64,000 bases of DNA from an uncultured Pelagibacteraceae bacterium. GTDB lineage: Bacteria; Pseudomonadota; Alphaproteobacteria; Pelagibacterales; Pelagibacteraceae. Every line of letters begins with the position of its first letter. Position 1 is the stretch's first letter. Position numbers and translations under genes: made by a program. The stretch lies in assembly GCA_902622795.1 (NCBI GenBank), contig CACNRD010000004.1, positions 16,256 through 80,255 on the forward strand. The letters run 5' to 3'. Shown one piece after another: positions 57,921 through 64,000 of the stretch. A model generated the notes under the pieces. The model did not search any database. It was not told where the DNA came from and saw only the letters and a list, made by a program, of their open reading frames with translations.

Positions 57921-58543
57921 TTTACTTTATACAATCCTAACCAAGCATTTACATCTTTACTCGCTATATAATCAGATTTAAAAAATTCAATTTCTGACCA
58001 TTTGTTGTTTGCTTTTAAATCTAAAATTTTTTTATCAAAACCATAGTCTTTATAAATTCCTTCATTAATTGTAAAACAAATTAAACCACCAGGTTTTGTT
58101 ATTCTTATAAATTCATTTAATGCATCAGATTTCACGTGTCCAAACGTAAAAGTTCCAACACACATAACACTATCATAAAGATTATCACTTAATTCAATAC
58201 GTTTGTTTAAATCAATCTTAAATAATTTTTGATATAAATTTCTTGGAACTGTATCTAACAACTTCTGTGAAAGATCAGCACCATGAAAGTTTTTATAACC
58301 AAATTTTTTAAGTTGTTGTCCTACTAATCCGGTTCCACATCCTGCATCAAAAAAAAGTGCATCTTTATTAGCTAAATATTTTTTTATTACTTCAACAGTT
58401 TCTTTGGGGCCTGTATAGTTCCATTCAACCATATCTCTATTATATTTATCTTTTTCTCCCCACTCATCATAATACCTCATCACTTCTTCGGTAGTCTTGA
58501 GTTTGTAAATTGGAACTTTATTTCCCACATCTTTTAGTGCCAT
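57917..58543 (-). CDS. SAM-dependent methyltransferase
   Basis: ALFFDAGCGTGLVGQQLKKFGYKNFHGADLS. Confidence 0.85.
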   Translation of the reverse strand: MALKDVGNKVPIYKLKTTEEVMRYYDEWGEKDKYNRDMVEWNYTGPKETVEVIKKYLANKDALFFDAGCGTGLVGQQLKKFGYKNFHGADLSQKLLDTVPRNLYQKLFKIDLNKRIELSDNLYDSVMCVGTFTFGHVKSDALNEFIRITKPGGLICFTINEGIYKDYGFDKKILDLKANNKWSEIEFFKSDYIASKDVNAWLGLYKVK

Positions 58544-58549
58544 AAAATT

Positions 58550-59782
58550 TTATCCTATTAAATTTTGAGCTACCCATTTGTGAAATTGATGGGTTGGTTG
58601 ATCCATTATTGGTGAAAAATTTCCTCCATTGTAAACAGGTGAATTTCTACCTTCTTGCATACCTTCAACAGCATTTATATCTTCAAACATTACATCTTTC
58701 CAAAATTTTAAATTTTGTTTTCTCATTTCTTTTAATTGTTCACCGTTTGCACTCTCTTCTCCAACATAGTACATTTGCATGTGTTCTTTTGTTTTATTCA
58801 TTGATAAAGGTTCTAGCCAAAAAACATAAAAATGATCTACATGCAAACCAATCATAACATTTGGGAATAGAGCTATGTATTCAGAATTTTTTAACATACT
58901 TTTTTCCCAATTAGGAAATGTATCAAAAATTTTATTACCTTTAACAATTTGATCATATTTTTTACTTCCTTGTCCAGCAAATCGATTTGGTAAACCTTGA
59001 ATGTGATAATGATCATTAATGTTTGATATTTTATTTAGTTCAGGATGAATTGTTGGCAAATGATAGCTTTCGCAATAATTTTCTATAGCAAATTTCCAAT
59101 TGGTTTTTACTTCTAGGCTGAAGTAACCATAGTCATTTGATTTTACTATTAACTTTTGATCATCTTTATTTATGAATTTCGACCATCTTTCTTCGAGAGG
59201 TTTGATGTACTGGTCAAAATCTAACTCATTTGAATTGATATTGACAAATATTATATCCATCCAAAGTTTAGTTTTAACTTCTTTTAAATTACTCTTTGTT
59301 TTATTGAAGTTTGTAGACTGATGATTATTTAAGCCACCAATATGAGGAGTTGCAACTAATTGTCCATTAAAATCATATGCCCAAGAATGATACGGGCATC
59401 TAATAACATTTTTTAAAGTACAGGCCTTATCCAGAAGTTTAAATCCCCTATGACTACAGACATTGTGAAAAACTCTTACATCCATGTTTTTGTCTCTGAT
59501 TAATATCAAAGGAATCCCGAGTAGATTGTAGGGTTTGGCATCTCCAATTTTTGGAATTGAGCTTCCAACCCCAATTGCTGTCCATTTATTATAAAAAATT
59601 TTTTCCTTTTCATGAGCCAAATAGTCTTGATTTGTATAGCACTCATTAGGTAAGCCATTTGCCACTTCTATTGGCTTGTCTACATTGTTGATTTTTTCAA
59701 TATCTAGTATCTTTGATAAGGGTAAATTTTTAAGATTCTGATGCACAAAAAAAATTATCATTCGCATAAATTTTGGCAACAA
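58550..59782 (-). CDS. Rieske-type aromatic ring-hydroxylating/demethylating oxygenase alpha subunit
   Basis: CSHRGFKLLDKACTLKNVIRCPYHSWAYDFNG Rieske ligands; NYCESYHLPTIHP catalytic iron motif. Confidence 0.88.
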   Translation of the reverse strand: MLPKFMRMIIFFVHQNLKNLPLSKILDIEKINNVDKPIEVANGLPNECYTNQDYLAHEKEKIFYNKWTAIGVGSSIPKIGDAKPYNLLGIPLILIRDKNMDVRVFHNVCSHRGFKLLDKACTLKNVIRCPYHSWAYDFNGQLVATPHIGGLNNHQSTNFNKTKSNLKEVKTKLWMDIIFVNINSNELDFDQYIKPLEERWSKFINKDDQKLIVKSNDYGYFSLEVKTNWKFAIENYCESYHLPTIHPELNKISNINDHYHIQGLPNRFAGQGSKKYDQIVKGNKIFDTFPNWEKSMLKNSEYIALFPNVMIGLHVDHFYVFWLEPLSMNKTKEHMQMYYVGEESANGEQLKEMRKQNLKFWKDVMFEDINAVEGMQEGRNSPVYNGGNFSPIMDQPTHQFHKWVAQNLIG

Positions 59783-59847
59783 ATTTCATTAAGATAGATA
59801 GATGAATTTCTTTGACAGCTTTTTGAAAACAGATAATGATCTGAAAA

Positions 59848-60576
59848 ATGAATTTTTCTCTAGAAATTGGGCCAAAGACGGAAGTTGATGTGGTTCCTGC
59901 ATTAAGTGATGTTTACATCACTATGTTGCCAGGTGGAGATTATAGAGAAACTGCCGAAAAGGCTTCAGAACTTGTTAGAAAAGGATTTAATCCAGTGCCC
60001 CACTTTCCAGCTCGATCGATGCAAGATGAAAAGGAACTTAAAGATTATGTTTCCAGATGTAAGGACGGTGGAGTTAAGCAAGTTTTAATTATTGGTGGTG
60101 GTAGAGAGCCTGCAGGAAAATTTGACAGTTCATTTCAACTTTTAGAAACAGGATATTTCGAAAAAATGAAAATAGGAATAGCTGGACATCCTGAGGGAAG
60201 TCCTGATATATCCGACTCAGAATTAGAAAAAGCTATGATAGATAAAAAGCCTTACGCTGATTATATCGTAACTCAATGGTTGCTTGATCCTCAGCCTATT
60301 ATAGATTTTATTTCTAAACAAAGCGTACCAGTGCATGTTGGAATTACTGGGCCATTAAAAATATCTAGCTTAATCAAGTTTGCTAATATTGTTGGGGCAA
60401 AAAATTCTATTAACTTTCTTAAATCTAATTTTACTAAGGCGTTAGATTTATTGAAACCTAAAGACCCTAATGATTTAATTGGGAAAGTTAAATCGCATAC
60501 TGATAACTTCCACATTTATACATTCGGCGGCTTGAAGGAAACTAACAAGTGGTTGAAGGAGAATAGTTATGTCTAA
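59848..60576 (+). CDS. Methylenetetrahydrofolate reductase-like protein
   Basis: FNPVPHFPARSMQDEKELKDYVSRCKDGGVKQVLIIGGG; IGIAGHPEGSPDISD. Confidence 0.8.
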   Translation: MNFSLEIGPKTEVDVVPALSDVYITMLPGGDYRETAEKASELVRKGFNPVPHFPARSMQDEKELKDYVSRCKDGGVKQVLIIGGGREPAGKFDSSFQLLETGYFEKMKIGIAGHPEGSPDISDSELEKAMIDKKPYADYIVTQWLLDPQPIIDFISKQSVPVHVGITGPLKISSLIKFANIVGAKNSINFLKSNFTKALDLLKPKDPNDLIGKVKSHTDNFHIYTFGGLKETNKWLKENSYV

Positions 60577-61927
60577 TGAATTTGACTATACTAAATTAAA
60601 ACATGTTACTTCTGTTGATCAATCAGACAGAGAAGTACCATACAATTTAAGACAAAGTGGGCCAACAAAAGTTGAAATGTTAATTTCAACAAGAGTGAGA
60701 AAATCACCATATTGGCATTTATCAATGCAGGCAGGATGCTGGAGAGCAACTGTCTATAATCGTATTTATCATCCAAGAGGTTATGTAAAACCTGAAGATG
60801 GTGGAGCAATGGTAGAATATGATGCGATTGTTAATCATGTAACTATGTGGAATGTTGCTGTTGAAAGACAAATAAGAGTAAAGGGTCCAGATGCAGAAAA
60901 ATTTACTGATTATGTAATCACAAGAGATGCAACGAAAATTTCTCCAATGAGAGCAAGATATGTAATTTTATGTAATGCTTATGGAGGTGTCTTAAATGAT
61001 CCAATTTTATTAAGAATTTCTGAAGATGAATTTTGGTTTTCTTTGTCAGATTCTGATATTGGAATGTATTTGCAAGGCGTAAACGCGGATGGAAGATTTA
61101 ATTGCACAGTAGAAGAAATAGATGCTTGTCCTGTGCAAATCCAAGGACCTAAATCAAAAGCTTTAATGAAAGACCTTTGTGGAGATCAAGTAGACTTTGA
61201 TAATATGCCTTTTTATGGATTGGCGGAAGCAAATATAGGCGGAAGAAGTTGTGTTATTTCACAGTCTGGTTTTTCTGGGGAGGCTGGTTATGAAATATAT
61301 TTAAGAAATGCAACTCTATATGCTGAAGATATGTGGAATTCTGTTCTTAAAGCAGGAAAAAAACATAACCTCATGGTTATTGCACCAGCACACCATAGAA
61401 GAATTCAAGCAGGTATTCTTTCTTGGGGACAAGACATGGACCAGCAACATAATCCTTTTCAGTGTAACCTGGGATATCAGGTTTCTTTATCTGGAAAAGG
61501 AGAGTGGAATAAAAAAGGAGATTATGTAGGAAAATCAGCTTTAGAAAAAATGAAAGCAGATCTTGTTGATGGAAAAAAACCATATAAACTTCAGTTAGTT
61601 GGTTTAGAGTTTGGTGGTAAACCAATTGAGGATTATGCACCTGATTTTTGGTTAGTTTCTCCTGAAAGTGGTGGTGATCCTGTAGGATTTATCACTTCTC
61701 CTTGGTATCATCCTGAAAAAAAACAAAATATTGCAATGGGATATGTGCCATTTGATGGAACTCTAAATGCGAATGGTTTTCCAAAAGGTAAGGTTGGGAC
61801 AAAATTTAAAGTGCACTTACCTGAACAATACTCTGAAAAAGCTGGAGTTCCAGTTGACGCAGTTGTAGTTGATATTCCATTTAAAGAGTCTTTTAACGCT
61901 AACACAAGAGAAGTTGTAAAAGGCTAA
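60569..61927 (+). CDS. GcvT-family aminomethyltransferase/demethylase (THF-dependent, LigM/DmdA-like superfamily)
   Basis: VEMLISTRVRKSPYWHLSMQAG ... DYVITRDATKISPMRARYVILCNAYGGVLNDPILLRI; overlaps the MetF-like gene by 8 bp. Confidence 0.8.
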   Translation: MSNEFDYTKLKHVTSVDQSDREVPYNLRQSGPTKVEMLISTRVRKSPYWHLSMQAGCWRATVYNRIYHPRGYVKPEDGGAMVEYDAIVNHVTMWNVAVERQIRVKGPDAEKFTDYVITRDATKISPMRARYVILCNAYGGVLNDPILLRISEDEFWFSLSDSDIGMYLQGVNADGRFNCTVEEIDACPVQIQGPKSKALMKDLCGDQVDFDNMPFYGLAEANIGGRSCVISQSGFSGEAGYEIYLRNATLYAEDMWNSVLKAGKKHNLMVIAPAHHRRIQAGILSWGQDMDQQHNPFQCNLGYQVSLSGKGEWNKKGDYVGKSALEKMKADLVDGKKPYKLQLVGLEFGGKPIEDYAPDFWLVSPESGGDPVGFITSPWYHPEKKQNIAMGYVPFDGTLNANGFPKGKVGTKFKVHLPEQYSEKAGVPVDAVVVDIPFKESFNANTREVVKG

Positions 61928-61935
61928 AAATATTA

Positions 61936-61961
61936 TGGGGAAGTTAAGTTTAGCTTCCCCA
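61936..61961. promoter_or_regulatory. 8-bp stem hairpin after the GcvT-family gene
   Basis: TGGGGAAG-N10-CTTCCCCA. Confidence 0.6.
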
Positions 61962-61969
61962 CAAAATCA

Positions 61970-62080
61970 ATGACAAAAGGTTTTTTAATTGTAATTTGCA
62001 TTACTATTGCGATTGCTTTAATATTATTTCCTTTGATAGTTTCTTATAAAGCACAAAAGAATAAAAAGAATAGAAATTAA
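61970..62080 (+). CDS. 36-aa single-TM small protein (not in supplied track)
   Basis: MTKGFLIVICITIAIALILFPLIVSYKAQKNKKNRN; stop overlaps next start (TAATG). Confidence 0.5.
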   Translation: MTKGFLIVICITIAIALILFPLIVSYKAQKNKKNRN

Positions 62081-62625
62081 TGTTTGGAGAATTTTTAAAT
62101 ATAATTGTCAGATCAATAAAATTAGACAAAACACTTTATTCAGATAATAAAAATTTTGCTGAAGCCTCAATTTATTTTGCAGGTATTATAATGATTTTAG
62201 ATGGTATAGCTGGAGCAGTTGCAGCAAATACAATCATTAAAACTGCAATTGCAATGTCTGGCCTTACTGCAATTATTACCTGGTTGATTTGGGCAATTTT
62301 TATTTATGTAATAGGGGTAAAACTTTTTCCAGACAAACAAACTAAAGTTTCATTTAAAAAAGTTTTAACTGCAGTTGGTTATGCGCATGCTCCAGGACTA
62401 CTAAGATTCTTTGCAGTAACTCCAGACTTAATGATACCAATAATTTTTCTTACACAATTTTGGATATTTGCTGGTTTAATTATTTCAACAAAACAAATTC
62501 TAAATTTAAAATCTAATTTCAAATCTTTTGGAATTATTCTTTTATCTTTCTTAATTATAGCTTTTTTATCTATTTCTTTTGTGATGAGCAGAATGAATAT
62601 GCTGCCAGTTAATCAAATAAGTTAA
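62080..62625 (+). CDS. YIP1-family-like membrane protein
   Basis: 181 aa, multiple TM; YFAGIIMILDGIAGAVAANTIIKTAIA ... AVGYAHAPGLLRFFAV. Confidence 0.7.
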   Translation: MFGEFLNIIVRSIKLDKTLYSDNKNFAEASIYFAGIIMILDGIAGAVAANTIIKTAIAMSGLTAIITWLIWAIFIYVIGVKLFPDKQTKVSFKKVLTAVGYAHAPGLLRFFAVTPDLMIPIIFLTQFWIFAGLIISTKQILNLKSNFKSFGIILLSFLIIAFLSISFVMSRMNMLPVNQIS

Positions 62626-62789
62626 AGTGGAAAAATAGTTTTTGAAACCCTACAAGATTTACAAAGTTTGAACCCTGTCATTATAAGATTTTGAAATACA
62701 CTTTCATCCTCTTTTCTACATTCATCACAAATATTATCTAAATCATTGCTATTATTATCTTTAAAATCTTTATCTAAATCTTTAGTCAT
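62622..62789 (-). CDS. 55-aa putative zinc-ribbon protein (not in supplied track)
   Basis: MTKDLDKDFKDNNSNDLDNICDECRKEDESVFQNLIMTGFKLCKSCRVSKTIFPL; CxxC...CxxC. Confidence 0.55.
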   Translation of the reverse strand: MTKDLDKDFKDNNSNDLDNICDECRKEDESVFQNLIMTGFKLCKSCRVSKTIFPL

Positions 62790-63393
62790 TATCTGTTAAA
62801 CCTGCTCCAGCAGCACCTTTTTTTAGACTATCAGTTTCTTCAACAAAAGTGTTCTCGGATAATCTATATAAACTTTTCCATTCTTCTTCATTAAAGTTAT
62901 CTTTATTATCAATAAAATTTATCTCTAAGTTTTTTGAATTTTTTGGAAATTCATCATTTAAGAAGTTAGAATAAATATTTACATTTAAATTTAATAAGAT
63001 TTCTTTCTCATCAAATTTAACATTAATTTTTTTTCCACTAATTTCTGAGGATTTGCTCAAAAATGATATAAAAATAATTGGGTATGCAATATTGGAGATA
63101 TAAATTTTTTCATAATTTTCGACTATTTTTAGTTGATCTAAAAAACTAATTCCTAAAATGATTGGGCAATAAGGATTTGGGGAAGAAGAATTTGACTGAT
63201 TTATTGAACCTAAGTTCTCATACTTATTTTTTTTCTTATCATTAAAATAAGAATTTAAATGTTTGATACCGGGTAAACCAAACATCTCTAATTGTCTTAT
63301 ACATTTTCCAATTTCCTCAGCTTCACCCCATGAAAATCCAGCAGCTTTTGACGCTCTTTTAGCCGTAGTTTCAATCTCGCTTAAAGATTTCAT
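62782..63393 (-). CDS. DUF3726-like protein
   Basis: LSEIETTAKRASKAAGFSWGEAEEIGKCIRQLEMFGLPGI. Confidence 0.7.
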   Translation of the reverse strand: MKSLSEIETTAKRASKAAGFSWGEAEEIGKCIRQLEMFGLPGIKHLNSYFNDKKKNKYENLGSINQSNSSSPNPYCPIILGISFLDQLKIVENYEKIYISNIAYPIIFISFLSKSSEISGKKINVKFDEKEILLNLNVNIYSNFLNDEFPKNSKNLEINFIDNKDNFNEEEWKSLYRLSENTFVEETDSLKKGAAGAGLTDND

Positions 63394-63396
63394 TTT

Positions 63397-63996
63397 TTAA
63401 TTACTTGACCTATAGACCCACTGTTCGTCATAGTTTTTTAATTCATCAGGTAGTGGTGCTCCTTGGAACATACAAATTCTTAACCATTTATCTGATCGTG
63501 GATCAAATTTTAAGGCTCCAAAAAAAGATAGCTTTAACCTTAGCATATCTATAGGCATTATATTTTTACCAATAGTATTATCTTGTATCTCAGAGTATGG
63601 AAATTTTTCAACAATAAATACTCTCCTAACAATGTGTCTAAGCTCAGAATTTTTAGACAAAAATTCTGCAACAGTAGAATTATTTTTCATATCTAATAAT
63701 TTTTTATGCAGTTTTTTTACATCTCTAGCTATTGCAAGTGGTTGTTCTAATTCAGATCCGCCTTCTTCAAATCTATCAGCTAATCTAGGCTCCTCTTTAT
63801 TCTTGGAAATAAACCAAAAATTTTGTGAATTTTGTTTTTTTTCAAAGTTTATTTTTAAAATATTTGAATATTTTTTTTCAATAATATTGATTAAATCTTT
63901 AATTGTTCTGCTAGTTGGAATAGTAAAGTATTTATCCTCATCAGAACTCATCTGACTTACTAACGGATTAGTTATTTCATTATATGGTTCCATCAT
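63397..63996 (-). CDS. Conserved hypothetical protein
   Basis: 199 aa intact ORF adjacent to the DUF3726-like gene. Confidence 0.55.
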   Translation of the reverse strand: MMEPYNEITNPLVSQMSSDEDKYFTIPTSRTIKDLINIIEKKYSNILKINFEKKQNSQNFWFISKNKEEPRLADRFEEGGSELEQPLAIARDVKKLHKKLLDMKNNSTVAEFLSKNSELRHIVRRVFIVEKFPYSEIQDNTIGKNIMPIDMLRLKLSFFGALKFDPRSDKWLRICMFQGAPLPDELKNYDEQWVYRSSN

Positions 63997-64000
63997 AATA

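Noticed and set aside
1-64000. tRNA, rRNA, CRISPR arrays, insertion sequences, prophage
   Set aside because: No convincing cloverleaf, rRNA-like sequence, regularly spaced repeats, transposase or integrase seen by eye; tRNAscan/Infernal would be decisive

Overview
This window is an AT-rich, gene-dense, streamlined chromosome segment. Protein content and style (taurine and glycine-betaine ABC systems, dimethylglycine-type GcvT enzymes, very short intergenic gaps) fit a SAR11/Pelagibacterales alphaproteobacterium; this taxonomic call is inference. I saw no rRNA, convincing tRNA, CRISPR array or transposase. Main blocks: (1) a taurine/organosulfonate locus with ald, an aminotransferase, tauABC, an Ldh2-family dehydrogenase, a regulator, a BASS transporter, a Pta-like enzyme and an HpsN-like dehydrogenase; (2) glycine betaine proXWV; (3) cysE-cysK; (4) a compact operon of about ten very small proteins ending in two SMR-type membrane proteins that lack the hallmark TM1 glutamate; (5) a sugar-acid (fuconate/arabonate-like) pathway; (6) cytochrome c'/b561 and a persulfide-dioxygenase-like MBL protein; (7) AzlCD and an iron ABC system with a strong tandem Fur/Irr-like operator; (8) ETF, ETF-QO and a dimethylglycine dehydrogenase-like enzyme beside a BT1-like carrier; (9) a nucleotidyltransferase/kinase/methyltransferase/Rieske cluster and a MetF plus GcvT-family putative demethylase pair. 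The best candidates for undescribed biology are the small-protein/SMR operon (21.4-25.0 kb), the matching palindromic leaders upstream of tauA and proX, the hairpins separating the binding-protein genes from their ABC partners, the giant N-terminal extensions on TauC and ProW, the structured intergenic RNA/mini-ORF at about 35.6 kb, and the 57.1-61.9 kb cluster. Product names come from reading protein motifs, not from database searches.
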